Assembly (NCBI GenBank): GCA_900758315.1
Contig: CAAERF010000404.1
Location: 1 to 21,907, forward strand
DNA from: an uncultured Oscillospiraceae bacterium
GTDB lineage: Bacteria > Bacillota > Clostridia > Oscillospirales > Oscillospiraceae
Direction: 5' to 3'
DNA length: 21,907 nucleotides
Positions 14,421-21,888 of the stretch are shown piece by piece. The position numbers and the translations under genes were made by a program. The notes under the pieces were generated by a model. That model saw only the letters and a program-made list of their open reading frames with translations, was not told the origin of the DNA and searched no databases. Position 1 is the first letter of the stretch. The number at the start of each line of letters is the position of its first letter.

Positions 14421-16574
14421 TTAAATGTAGCCGGCCAGGGGATGGATCCCGGTGGCACGGGCCCGCCGGTTGATGTAGTCCACCGTGGTGGAGGCGATCA
14501 CCCGCCCGTCCAGTACGCACTGAACCACCATAGGCTGACCGCCGCCGTTGAGCTTTCCTGCCAGCATCCCGGCCATCTTGTCCAGCCAGCCCAGATTACG
14601 TTCCAGCGGCACCACCGCTTCCGCACCTGCTTCACCGGCCACCATAGGAGTGGCCCGGGTCAGCACGCCGCCCTGAGCCAGATAGCTCAGATGGGGCAGA
14701 TGGGCCAGGCTCACACTGCCCGCCTTGACCAGCGTCACACCGGCTACACGCACGGCTTTCCAGCTAAAGCGCATGGCACTGTTGAGCTTGCTCACCACCC
14801 GGTTGGCCAGGGAGATCACCGCATTCAGAGCTGTACGGAAGGGATAGGTCAGGGCACTTTTCAGTTTACTGACGCTCAGACCGCTCTTGATTGCGCCAAC
14901 CGCATTGCCGGCGATGCTCTTAAACTTGCTGCTGATGTTGCTCCATGCGCCGCAGGCGGCGGAATAGGCCGAGGCGAACAGGCTCTTGGGACCGCTGCCC
15001 AGACCGTTTTTGATACCGCTGACCGCCTTGCCGGCCACGGATTTAAAGGAGCTGCCGATGTTGTCCCAGGCGTCCAGGGCGCTGGAATAGGCACTTTTGA
15101 ACAGGGATTTGACGCTGCTCCCCAGGCCACTCATGCCATCGGTGATCTTGTCGATCACATTGTTCTTCACCCAGCTCTCAATGCTGGAGAAGGCGCTGTT
15201 GATACCGCTTTTCAGACTGCTCACCAGCAGCTCGCCGATAGAAATCAGTTTATCGGTCCAGTTGTCCGAGCTGGCCAGGATATCGCCGATGTCGCTGAGC
15301 AGGCTGCCCAGCTGGCTCATCACATCACTCAGGTCCTCCAGGGCAGAGACTGCCACACCACCGGTCCACTGGGCCAGAGGCTGCAGGAAATTCTCCCACA
15401 CCGCCTCTGCCGCCGGCTGCAGCACACTCAGCACGCCGCTCATCAGATCAAAGGCACTTGCCATGCTGTCCAGCACCGCAGGCACCGCGGACTCAATGGT
15501 CCAGCTGGCCAGGGGCAGCAGCACCTTCTCGTAGGCATCTGCCAGGGCACCCTCCACCACGTCCGCCAGATTGCGAAAGGACTCCAGCAGATTGGACACG
15601 CTGCTGACAGCGGCGGTCAGGTCCAAAGTCTCCGACCAGGATTTCGTCGCGTCCACCAAGTCCTCCACGCACTCCAGCGCGTCCTGGAGCACACCGAACA
15701 CCGAGTTGACAATACTCTCACCGTTGCCGCAGCTCTCCCAAGCCTCCCGGAACCGGTCTGCCAGATTTCCGGCGGTGTCGCAGACCTTCGCTACAATATT
15801 CAGGATGGTGCCGATCATCCGAGTACCCGCCTCATCCTTCCAGATGGTAAGCCAGGTGGAGCCAAAGGTTTTTGCCGCCTTCAGAATCTTGTCCAGGGCA
15901 GTCCGAGCGCTTTTCAGTACATACTCGCCCTTCTTTTTCCACGCCTTCTGGAATGGGGTCCAGATGTCCTCCAAAATTTTCCGCACCTTCAGGGCCCAGG
16001 CAGACACCGCCACCTTCATGCCGTCCAGCACGGAGCGCCCGCCTCTGCCGATGCCACCACCGTAGCCACCGGTACCGGTACCTCCCTTTCCCGCCTTGCC
16101 GCCGGAGGCTCCGGAGGGTGTTTTGGGACTGAGCTTGTTGATCTCGTCAAAGCTCATCAGCTCCCGCTGAGCTCGTGCCACCGACTTAGTGGCCGACGCC
16201 ACGGAGCGGGTTGCCTTGGCGGTTTTCTTCAGGGCACTGGAGGTCTTGCCCAGGGCGGTGGCCGTTCGGCCCACATCTGACGCCTTGCCCGCCCACTTGA
16301 CTCCAAAGAGCGTAGTGAGGAAGGAGGCCAGCTCTCTGACCACCGGCTGGATCACCGAAAGCAGCTTGCTGAACAGATTCAGACCGATGTTGGCCACTGG
16401 TACCATAGTGTTGCCCAGCTGGCGCAGCTGACTGCGGACCTGGCCCAGAGCCTGGGACACGCTGTTCTGCACCATCAGGGACTGATTACCCAGCGCCGCC
16501 ATTCGCTGCTGGGTCTCGGCCAGAGCCTGATTCAAGGCCTGAGCCTCCCGGATCGACTGCTCATTCCCGTTCAT
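14421..16574 (-). CDS. Phage tail tape measure protein
   Basis: A 717-aa protein that sets tail length and is ejected with the DNA. The helical, Ala/Ser/Lys-rich sequence begins with heptad-like QALAETQQRMAALG. It contains MSFDEINKLS followed by a Gly-rich linker, long amphipathic helices, and two 41-residue repeats (bases 14865-15110). It ends in the family tail GGVLTRATPMVAGEAGAEAVVPLER. At the usual 1.5 angstrom per residue, the tail would be about 105 nm. The ATG at 16574 has AGGAGG eight bases upstream and overlaps the end of the frameshifted chaperone frame by 14 bases. A GTG at 16583 is possible but worse placed. Confidence 0.92.
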   Translation of the reverse strand: MNGNEQSIREAQALNQALAETQQRMAALGNQSLMVQNSVSQALGQVRSQLRQLGNTMVPVANIGLNLFSKLLSVIQPVVRELASFLTTLFGVKWAGKASDVGRTATALGKTSSALKKTAKATRSVASATKSVARAQRELMSFDEINKLSPKTPSGASGGKAGKGGTGTGGYGGGIGRGGRSVLDGMKVAVSAWALKVRKILEDIWTPFQKAWKKKGEYVLKSARTALDKILKAAKTFGSTWLTIWKDEAGTRMIGTILNIVAKVCDTAGNLADRFREAWESCGNGESIVNSVFGVLQDALECVEDLVDATKSWSETLDLTAAVSSVSNLLESFRNLADVVEGALADAYEKVLLPLASWTIESAVPAVLDSMASAFDLMSGVLSVLQPAAEAVWENFLQPLAQWTGGVAVSALEDLSDVMSQLGSLLSDIGDILASSDNWTDKLISIGELLVSSLKSGINSAFSSIESWVKNNVIDKITDGMSGLGSSVKSLFKSAYSSALDAWDNIGSSFKSVAGKAVSGIKNGLGSGPKSLFASAYSAACGAWSNISSKFKSIAGNAVGAIKSGLSVSKLKSALTYPFRTALNAVISLANRVVSKLNSAMRFSWKAVRVAGVTLVKAGSVSLAHLPHLSYLAQGGVLTRATPMVAGEAGAEAVVPLERNLGWLDKMAGMLAGKLNGGGQPMVVQCVLDGRVIASTTVDYINRRARATGIHPLAGYI
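14865..15110 (-). repeat. Two tandem 41-residue repeats in the tape measure gene
   Basis: Unit one starts KSLFKSAYSSALDAW and unit two KSLFASAYSAACGAW. Each continues FKS-V/I-AG-K/N-AV...IK-N/S-GL, and they are 123 bases apart. They look like a duplicated tape-measure segment. Confidence 0.85.
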
Positions 16575-16896
16575 GCCTGCCACCTCCTGCCGCCTGTCGT
16601 TCCATTATTCTGCGATATTGGGCCACTTTCATCTCGTTCACCTCGTCTGTGGTCCAGAAGGGAAACACCTCGTACAGGGCGGGAGGCCTGTCACCGGACA
16701 GCTGACAACCGTGGAGCACCATCTGTCCCCAGGCCACCAGGGCCTCCTGCTGGAACCAGCGTCGCTCTCGTTCCCAGGCACTGTCCACCCAGTCCAACAG
16801 CTCTCCCCAGGTCCACCCGTCGCTCTCCCGGGGCGATACCCCATACTGCCAGGCGATCCGCTCTAGCCTCTCCGCCGTCAGTCCGTCGGGCCGACG
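16561..16896 (-). CDS. Tail assembly chaperone, -1 frameshift extension (gpT-like)
   Basis: An open -1 frame continuing from the upstream chaperone. Read from the slip site it gives RRPDGLTAERLERIAWQYG, then SPRESDGWTWGELLDWV and a Trp/Glu/Arg-rich C-terminal part ending GGGRHERE. There is no convincing independent ribosome site; only a TTG at 16797 could start it. It should be made as a fusion: 136 residues of the 0-frame protein plus 111 from here, about 247 aa. Coding both G and G-T chaperones this way just before the tape measure gene is a conserved habit of long-tailed phages. The fusion is thought to load the tape measure and recruit tail-tube subunits. The frame overlaps the tape measure start. 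Confidence 0.82.
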   Translation of the reverse strand, partial: RRPDGLTAERLERIAWQYGVSPRESDGWTWGELLDWVDSAWERERRWFQQEALVAWGQMVLHGCQLSGDRPPALYEVFPFWTTDEVNEMKVAQYRRIMERQAAGGGRHERE

Positions 16897-17303
16897 AAAG
16901 GGGCTGCCTCATCCGCCTCCCGAGGCTGGTCCAGGTTGGCGAAGACCTCCTCCACCGCCTGGGCCACGGAGGTTTTCAGCTGTCCGGCCTGCTGTGCGGT
17001 CATCAGGCCGGAGGCCACAGCGATGTCAAAGGCCAGGCCGCTGAACTGGATCTGACCGCAGTAGCCCTGGTCCACCAGCAGGTCGTAGAAAACCTCACCG
17101 TCGGTGACCAGATTGCCGCTGTTCTCCCAGTTGAGTGCCTCTTCCAGCAGGGCCGCCATCCGCTGACTGTCGGCGGGCGCGGTGAGGACGGTTTGCAGGG
17201 TGTCCTCCTGGAAGCGTTCGGCCAGATTTTTCTGACCCCGAATGGTCAAACGCAGGCGATACTGGGTGTCGCCCAGACGCAGGCTGTGATATTTTCTGCT
17301 CAT
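16878..17303 (-). CDS. Phage tail assembly chaperone (gpG-like)
   Basis: A 141-aa soluble protein between the tail tube and tape measure genes. A beta-rich start (KYHSLRLGDTQYRLRLTIRGQKNLAERF) leads to helical segments with FYDLLVDQGYCGQIQFSG, and it ends in an acidic linker EADEAAPFVGPTD. The start is the ATG at 17303 with GGGAGG nine bases upstream; the frame runs on to 17360 without a ribosome site. Near its end lies the heptamer CCCTTTC, from which a fraction of ribosomes should shift to the -1 frame. This supports gpG-type identity over a generic hypothetical. Confidence 0.85.
   Translation of the reverse strand: MSRKYHSLRLGDTQYRLRLTIRGQKNLAERFQEDTLQTVLTAPADSQRMAALLEEALNWENSGNLVTDGEVFYDLLVDQGYCGQIQFSGLAFDIAVASGLMTAQQAGQLKTSVAQAVEEVFANLDQPREADEAAPFVGPTD
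16884..16902 (-). other. Programmed -1 frameshift site CCCTTTC with adjacent stem
   Basis: On the - strand the 0-frame reads GCC CCT TTC. The heptamer C CCT TTC (16896-16902) fits X XXY YYZ and would re-pair as CCC TTT in the -1 frame. A short stem CGTCG-GCC-CGACG (16884-16896) begins at its last base, and the 0-frame stop follows at 16878. The -1 frame has no stop up to 16561. Confidence 0.78.
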
Positions 17304-17326
17304 AGGTGTTTCCTCCCGATTTTCCG

Positions 17327-17358
17327 GGGCCGGAAGAGATGGAATTCTCTCCCGGCCC
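17327..17358 (-). other. Intra-operon hairpin between tail tube and chaperone genes
   Basis: GGGCCGGAAGAG (17327-17338) pairs with CTCTCCCGGCCC (17347-17358), a 12-bp stem with one G-U pair on the transcript strand and an eight-base loop. No T-run follows, so it may stabilise or attenuate the message rather than end it. Confidence 0.6.
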
Positions 17359-17398
17359 ACCGCATTTCCTCGCTTAGGTTGTCACTGCCTCACTGCCG

Positions 17399-17812
17399 TC
17401 AGGTGGAGCTGGGGTTGGTCACGGTCCAGTCGCTCTGGAGGCTCACGGTCAGCTTGGCGGTGACCAGCTCGTCCACCTTGGCGCCGGACACGTAGGTGTT
17501 CACATAGCCGGTGGTGGCAAAGCTGGTACCGTCGGGGAAGGTCACCTTCACCGGCACAATGCTGCCGGCGGTCTGGAGGCCCCGCAGCACCCGATAGTCC
17601 GAGTCGGTGGCACTGTTGTCAAAGAGGTAGGTGACCTCAAAGGCCTTGGTGTCCTGGACACCGGGGACATTCTTCTTCATGCTGTCCTTGAGACAGGTGG
17701 CGTCCAGCTCGGAGGGCGTACCGCCGATGTCGCCGATGTCGGTGACATAGTTCAGTTCGGTGGAGTTGACGGTCACTTCAATGCCAATGGAGGCAAGTCC
17801 CTGAGTTGCCAT
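17399..17812 (-). CDS. Phage major tail tube protein
   Basis: A 137-aa beta-rich protein of the siphovirus tail-tube type. The run GIEVTVNSTELNYVTDIGDIGG...LDATCLKDSMKKNVPGVQDTKAFEVTYLFDN and a final KVDELVTAKLTVSLQSDW are typical; many subunits stack into the tail. The start is the ATG at 17812, with AAAGGA eight bases upstream; the frame extends to 17836 but that would overlap the preceding stop. It lies after the tail terminator gene and before the chaperone gene, as expected. A stable hairpin follows, fitting a high-copy product. Confidence 0.88.
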   Translation of the reverse strand: MATQGLASIGIEVTVNSTELNYVTDIGDIGGTPSELDATCLKDSMKKNVPGVQDTKAFEVTYLFDNSATDSDYRVLRGLQTAGSIVPVKVTFPDGTSFATTGYVNTYVSGAKVDELVTAKLTVSLQSDWTVTNPSST

Positions 17813-17825
17813 ACAATCAATCCTT

Positions 17826-18218
17826 TCATCCATCAATCAGGCGCATGGTGCGCTTATCCACCTTCCGGCCAAAGCGGAAGGTTTTTCTACAGTACCCCGC
17901 CGGGTCATCAGACACGGTGTCCGGCCCGGCGTACTGGCGTCTCAGCCCCAGGTTGGTGAGGGCCCGGTTGACCTGTTCGGACAGGGCCACCACCGTCTCC
18001 CGGTCAAAGGCCCAGAGGTCGATCTGGTAGGCGATCTCATCCACCACCGGGCAGTCGGTGGCCACGTTGGTGTACTCGCCCACCGTGATGATCACCCCGT
18101 CGTCGGTGCTCCTGGGATAGCTCCCCCGGACGGTAAAGGCCAGGTCGGTCTGGATGGCGGACAGGGCATTCCGCACCGCCTGGCGTCCATCCACCAGAAT
18201 TCCTGTTACATCTGTCAC
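17826..18218 (-). CDS. Phage tail terminator/completion protein
   Basis: A 130-aa protein with the helix-plus-sheet pattern of tail terminators: ILVDGRQAVRNALSAIQ, then LAFTVRGSYPR, VGEYTNVATDCPVVDEIAYQIDLWAFD and VVALSEQVNRALTNLG. The motif of a beta strand 'YQIDLWA' followed by a helix is typical of proteins that cap the tail and join it to the head. The start is GTG at 18218 with AAGGAGG nine bases upstream. A separate HK97 gp10-like gene, often next to it, is missing, so this protein may do both jobs. Confidence 0.72.
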   Translation of the reverse strand: MTDVTGILVDGRQAVRNALSAIQTDLAFTVRGSYPRSTDDGVIITVGEYTNVATDCPVVDEIAYQIDLWAFDRETVVALSEQVNRALTNLGLRRQYAGPDTVSDDPAGYCRKTFRFGRKVDKRTMRLIDG

Positions 18219-18234
18219 AGATTCCGCCTCCTTC

Positions 18235-18609
18235 TCAGCGCAGCCGTTGGATCTGGAGCTTCCGATGGCCTGGCCAGCTCTGGATGCCCCGCAGCTCGTA
18301 AGTAACGCCGCCGATGACTAGCCGGTCAAAGACATTCACCTTCAGGTCGCCGTACAGGACCCCTTCCAGAATGTCGTTGGAGCGCTCCCCATACTCTGCC
18401 AGCTTAGCACCGGAGCTGAGGCTTCCGGAGGACTGCCAGGTGCGAACGCTCTGCCAGCAGATGCCGTCCGGTGACCCATCCTGAGCGGTAAAGTCCGGAT
18501 GCTCCATGTCGTAGACGTCCACCGGGTCCCCGTAACAGTCGGTGGTCTGCGTGCGCCGGTGCAGCGCAAACCCCTGCCGCCAGTCCAGCGGGGCGGACCG
18601 GGTCAGCAT
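18235..18609 (-). CDS. Phage head closure protein (stopper-like)
   Basis: A 124-aa protein in the head-to-tail joining slot. The beta-rich C-terminal half (DLKVNVFDRLVIGGVTYELRGIQSWPGHRKLQIQRL) matches the pattern of stopper/head-closure proteins: 'd.v.v.g..y.v..v....gh'. Its ATG overlaps the stop of the connector gene by seven bases (ATGCTGA), with GGAG just before. Function is inferred from position and pattern. Confidence 0.7.
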   Translation of the reverse strand: MLTRSAPLDWRQGFALHRRTQTTDCYGDPVDVYDMEHPDFTAQDGSPDGICWQSVRTWQSSGSLSSGAKLAEYGERSNDILEGVLYGDLKVNVFDRLVIGGVTYELRGIQSWPGHRKLQIQRLR

Positions 18610-18956
18610 GTGACTCTCCGGTAGCGGGCCAGGCTGTGCAGCAGATCTTCCGACGCCTCCTGGAGCTGTTCCGGGGTCAGATAGTTATCCGTTTGGGACA
18701 CCTGTCCCTCACTGTAGCCCCGGCTGCGGAAGCCCCGCTCCATCATCCGGTCCTGCTGGTAGTACAGGGCCGCCAGCTCCACCACCTTGCCCAGCAGATT
18801 CTCCTCAAAGGACTCCCAGCCCAGGTAGAGGAGCAGTGAGCCCTCCGCGTCGGTCAACTCGTCATTGAGGAGGGCCAGGGTATCGCTGTCCGGGTCGGTC
18901 AGGTTCAGCTTGCGCTGCAAACGCTCAACGGCCTGTTCCAGCAGTGTATCTGTCAT
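18603..18956 (-). CDS. Phage head-tail connector (gp6/gp15-like)
   Basis: A 117-aa, all-helical, acidic protein. Features typical of head-tail adaptor proteins are LNDELTDAEGSLLLYL (the 'l...i..A...i..yl' helix) and ELAALYYQQDRMMERGFRSRGYSEGQVSQTD (the conserved 'l...ly....rrg.egiksesegd.s.sy' region). It should form a ring under the portal. It starts 18 bases after the capsid stop, with AAAGGGTGA upstream. Confidence 0.82.
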   Translation of the reverse strand: MTDTLLEQAVERLQRKLNLTDPDSDTLALLNDELTDAEGSLLLYLGWESFEENLLGKVVELAALYYQQDRMMERGFRSRGYSEGQVSQTDNYLTPEQLQEASEDLLHSLARYRRVTC

Positions 18957-18974
18957 GGCCTGTCACCCTTTCCA

Positions 18975-19820
18975 TCAGGATTTGTTGGCAGTGAGCACCG
19001 CCAGACCGGTGGAGTGCAGTACCTTTGCGCCAAAGACGTGGAGACCCTTGACGGCATCGGAGAAGTTCTTCTCCACCCGGTACGCCTCCAGCTCCACCAG
19101 CTGCTCGGCATAGGCGCCGGCGGCGGCAGTGCCCGCGATGATCTTGTACTTGGTGCCGCTGGAGTTGGGCACGTTGTTGGACAGGTGGATCTGGAATCCG
19201 GCGGCCTCGCCCACCAGTCCGCCCTGGAGCACAGCCTGATTGTAACCGGTGCCGTTGCCCACAAAGCGCTCGTCCTTCAGCAGCAGGCCGTGATACCAGG
19301 GGGGTACCACCACCCAGCGGCCGTACATGGGGGCATTGCACTCGCTGAGCTTGACGCCCAGATCCACCAGATAGTCATAGGCGTTGGCACTGGTGGGGGT
19401 GATAGCGGTGGTGTCGCTGTAGAGGATGTTGTCCGTGTCCACGCCCTGGAGCAGCAGGTCGGCCAGATACTGGTCGATGACGTCGTTCATGTTGTAGCTG
19501 GCCCGGACCATGGCCGCGTCCACCAGCTTGGGGTTGGACTGGGCGTTGTCGATGTCCTTGACCATAAAGTTGAAGTATTTTGCCTGGTCGATGACCAGAT
19601 TCTGCTGGGTGCTGTCCAGCTCCTGAGGCGTGGCAATGTCCACACCAGTGTAGTCCTTGATGGTGATGTCGCCCAGCAGGTTGATGTGAACCGTGTCGCC
19701 GAAGGCCTTGATGTCCCCTTCGTAGTCCCGGTTCATCAGGTTTGCGTAGACGTGGACCTTGTCCATGTGTTCCAGCAGACGTGCGGACCAGATCTCAGGG
19801 ATAAAATTGCTAAATGCCAT
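18975..19820 (-). CDS. Phage major capsid protein
   Basis: A 281-aa coat protein of the HK97-fold group often named P22 coat/gp5-like in clostridial phages. It opens with FIPEIWSARLLEHMDKVHV (the typical 'fiPeiws..ll..l.k..v.a.l.n.dyeg' start) and continues GDTVHINLLGDITIKDYTG. It has VIDQAKYFNFMVKDIDNAQS and ends with a capsid-like beta region (FQIHLSNNVPN, VEKNFSDAVKGLHVFGAKVL). There is no fused protease or scaffold; the scaffold is the gene just upstream. GGAAAGGATG precedes the ATG. Confidence 0.92.
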   Translation of the reverse strand: MAFSNFIPEIWSARLLEHMDKVHVYANLMNRDYEGDIKAFGDTVHINLLGDITIKDYTGVDIATPQELDSTQQNLVIDQAKYFNFMVKDIDNAQSNPKLVDAAMVRASYNMNDVIDQYLADLLLQGVDTDNILYSDTTAITPTSANAYDYLVDLGVKLSECNAPMYGRWVVVPPWYHGLLLKDERFVGNGTGYNQAVLQGGLVGEAAGFQIHLSNNVPNSSGTKYKIIAGTAAAGAYAEQLVELEAYRVEKNFSDAVKGLHVFGAKVLHSTGLAVLTANKS

Positions 19821-19843
19821 CGTCAGTCATCCTTTCCGTGTGA

Positions 19844-20407
19844 TCAGTAGTGTTTCAGGGCGTTCTGGACTTCCTCCCAGTGGGAGTTGATCTCCCGGGG
19901 AGACATGCTGCGGATCTCCTCCCGGCTGTAGGCCCGGGGCTGAGCGGGCTCTCTGGGCGCACCGGCGCCGCGCATCCGGCTGGTGACGGCGGCGGCCAGT
20001 GCCTCCTGGAAGAGCAGCTCAAAGGTGTCGATGTTCTCCGCCGACTCCTCCGGGGTCCCACCGGCCAGCCAGGGCGCGAAGGCGGAGGACAGTCCCCGCT
20101 TCTGAAGCTCCTGAGCCACAGCCATCTCCATCCGCTGGCGGGCGAAGGCCTGCTTCTCGTTCTCCAAAGCTTCTCGTTCCCGGCTGAGCTGGATGCTCTC
20201 CGCCTCCCGGGCGCGGATCTCCTCCAGACGTTCCTCCTCGTCCGGCTCATAGCTCCGTTCCCGCTCCCAGCGGGTCCTGGCGGACAGCAGCGCCTGGTTC
20301 ACCTTCTGGTCAAAGGCCTCCTGATACGCCGGGTCCTCCTGGAGCAACGCCTCAAAGGTGGGCTTTTCCACCTCCGGCTCCGTCCTGCGCTTCTTGTTCT
20401 TGGTCAT
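19844..20407 (-). CDS. Phage scaffolding protein (DUF4355-like)
   Basis: A 187-aa, highly charged, helical protein with a long coiled-coil region (about residues 55-100: EEERLEEIRAREAESIQ, EREALENEKQAFARQR). It ends with MSPREINSHWEEVQNALK, a C-terminal capsid-binding pattern typical of DUF4355 scaffolds. It is needed to assemble the procapsid and then leaves. Its ATG follows the portal stop directly (TAAATG), with AGGAGG inside the portal tail. There is no protease in this module, so release is probably by exit rather than cleavage. Confidence 0.87.
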   Translation of the reverse strand: MTKNKKRRTEPEVEKPTFEALLQEDPAYQEAFDQKVNQALLSARTRWERERSYEPDEEERLEEIRAREAESIQLSREREALENEKQAFARQRMEMAVAQELQKRGLSSAFAPWLAGGTPEESAENIDTFELLFQEALAAAVTSRMRGAGAPREPAQPRAYSREEIRSMSPREINSHWEEVQNALKHY

Positions 20408-21817
20408 TTACACATCCTCCTGTTCCGGACCACCCTGCGTCACCGGAACCGGTTCCCGGTCCCGATGCTGCCGACGGATATTCTCCGCCGCCTCCGCCGG
20501 GTCCCGGATGAACCAGAGCTGGCTGAGCAGGGTCTGGTCGTCTACGATTCCCTGAAGCTGGGTGACCAACTCCACGGTCTCCGCCTCATTGATGGGCATG
20601 TTGACGGTGAACACCACATCCACGTCATTGATCCCCACCGGCTTCATCTCGCCCATGGTGACCAGCCAGCGGTTGTACAGGGCAAAGCGCTCCTTGAGGC
20701 CCTGCTCCATCCGGCGAATCTTGTTCTTCACCAGCAGGTTCATAGTCAGCAGCTTCAGCTTCAGGGCCTGACCGCTGGCGTTGCCAGCGAACTTCTCATC
20801 GCTCATGTCCACTGTCATGGTCATCTTGTGCATCTCCCGCACCAGGGCGTCGGCCAGCACCTGGACGCTGTTCTCATCAAAAGTCTTTTGGATGTACTCC
20901 ACCCGGGCATCCAGCGGCGCGCCGTCCAGAAACTTTTCGGTGGCCAGCCGGCTCTCATCCCCCTCCCGGAGGGTCATGCCGAAGAATACCAGCAGAGCGT
21001 CCACAAACTTTTTCTTATCGGTGAGCCGGCTGCTCATCAGCTGATTGTAGGCGTCGATGAGACTGGTGATCTGCTCAAAGTCGCCCTGCCGCTCCTCGTT
21101 GTTGGTGTAGGCGATCACGGGAACGGCGCCGAAAAAGTGTTCCCGGGTCTCCCCGATCTGGTGGAACACGGCGTTTTTCAGGGAATCACTGCGATAGTCC
21201 TTGATAGTCCGGTCCGTGTAGAGGGTGGCGGCATAGTATCGTCTCCGCTCGGTGGTCTCCCGCCGCTCCCACACCAGGGCGAAGAGCTTGTTGTGCTCCA
21301 CGGTGGTGTCGCAGACCAGAATCCCGTTGCGCGGGTCAATGCGGGCGCTTTTGGGCCGGGGAATCTGGTCCGAAGAGGCGTAGCACAGCTCCAGACACTC
21401 TCCCATAACCCCCAACGTGCGGCCGATCTCCAGATCCACCTGGCTGATGTGCTGGAGGTCGTAGCTGTCCAGCAGCGGCGACAGGTCGATGCGGTTGCGG
21501 CTGCCCTTCAGCTCCGGCGTGGCCTCCAGGCCCGGCAAAGGTGCCCGTTCCCGTACCGGATTGCTGTCATACTTCACCGGCTCTCCCAGATAGTAGCCCA
21601 GGGCGATGTCCACCACGTATTTGGCGTAGTTCACCGCCACCCGCACTTCCTCCGCCTTGGGCTTGGGATACAGCAGCGGGTACTCGCCCCGATAGTACCG
21701 GTCCAGCCGGGTATACCGTCCCGCCGCCTGCTCCGCCTTCTGGATCAGGTACAGCAGTACCGCCGGGTCGATGTCCTCCACATTGGGTACTTCTTCCCGG
21801 TCCACATAACAGATCAA
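20408..21817 (-). CDS. Phage portal protein (SPP1 gp6-like)
   Basis: A 469-aa portal protein of the SPP1 gp6 type, the ring through which DNA enters the head. Family marks are RLDRYYRGEYPLL near the start, NYAKYVVDIALGYYLGEPVKY, FGAVPVIAYTNNEERQGDFE, LIDAYNQLMSSRLTDK and FAGNASGQALKLKLLTMN. The C-terminus is charged. The start is TTG at 21817, with AGGAGG (21825-21830) seven bases before it; no ATG is placed better. It is the first gene of the visible module. A large terminase normally precedes it and is not in the window. Confidence 0.93.
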   Translation of the reverse strand: MICYVDREEVPNVEDIDPAVLLYLIQKAEQAAGRYTRLDRYYRGEYPLLYPKPKAEEVRVAVNYAKYVVDIALGYYLGEPVKYDSNPVRERAPLPGLEATPELKGSRNRIDLSPLLDSYDLQHISQVDLEIGRTLGVMGECLELCYASSDQIPRPKSARIDPRNGILVCDTTVEHNKLFALVWERRETTERRRYYAATLYTDRTIKDYRSDSLKNAVFHQIGETREHFFGAVPVIAYTNNEERQGDFEQITSLIDAYNQLMSSRLTDKKKFVDALLVFFGMTLREGDESRLATEKFLDGAPLDARVEYIQKTFDENSVQVLADALVREMHKMTMTVDMSDEKFAGNASGQALKLKLLTMNLLVKNKIRRMEQGLKERFALYNRWLVTMGEMKPVGINDVDVVFTVNMPINEAETVELVTQLQGIVDDQTLLSQLWFIRDPAEAAENIRRQHRDREPVPVTQGGPEQEDV

Positions 21818-21840
21818 ACAAATCCCTCCTTTTTGCTGCG

Positions 21841-21888
21841 CCAGAGGGCTTTGCCCTCTGGACTCCCACCAGCCTTTGTAAAGGCTGG
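21841..21888. repeat. Twin hairpins at the window edge, likely interspersed repeat
   Basis: CCAGAGGGC-TTT-GCCCTCTGG (21841-21861) and CCAGCCTTT-GT-AAAGGCTGG (21869-21888) are two perfect 9-bp stems seven bases apart, upstream of the portal gene on the - strand. They resemble short palindromic repeats I recall as common between genes in clostridial gut genomes. The stretch from 21831 to the edge has no gene. Confidence 0.65.

Larger units (their letters stand above)
11964..21817 (-). mobile_element. Prophage late head-tail module (siphovirus type)
   Basis: A continuous - strand run of head and tail genes in the usual order of a long non-contractile-tailed phage: portal, scaffold, capsid, three connector proteins, tail tube, chaperones, tape measure, small tail protein, hub/tip, holin. 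The genes are tightly packed with many stop-start overlaps and no internal promoter seen. A portal with a separate DUF4355-type scaffold fits an SPP1-like packaging head. No terminase, integrase, repressor, replication gene or endolysin lies in the window. The promoter must lie to the right. No attachment repeat can be assigned from one end. All reading frames are intact. Confidence 0.92.

Noticed and set aside
14442..16280. A 612-codon + strand open frame opposite the tape measure gene
   Set aside because: Gln/His/Gly-rich shadow translation; the tape measure frame is supported by family motifs and gene order.
16691..16912. A separate 73-codon frame overlapping the chaperone region
   Set aside because: It is not in the -1 frame reached from the slippery site and has no ribosome site or phage-like sequence.
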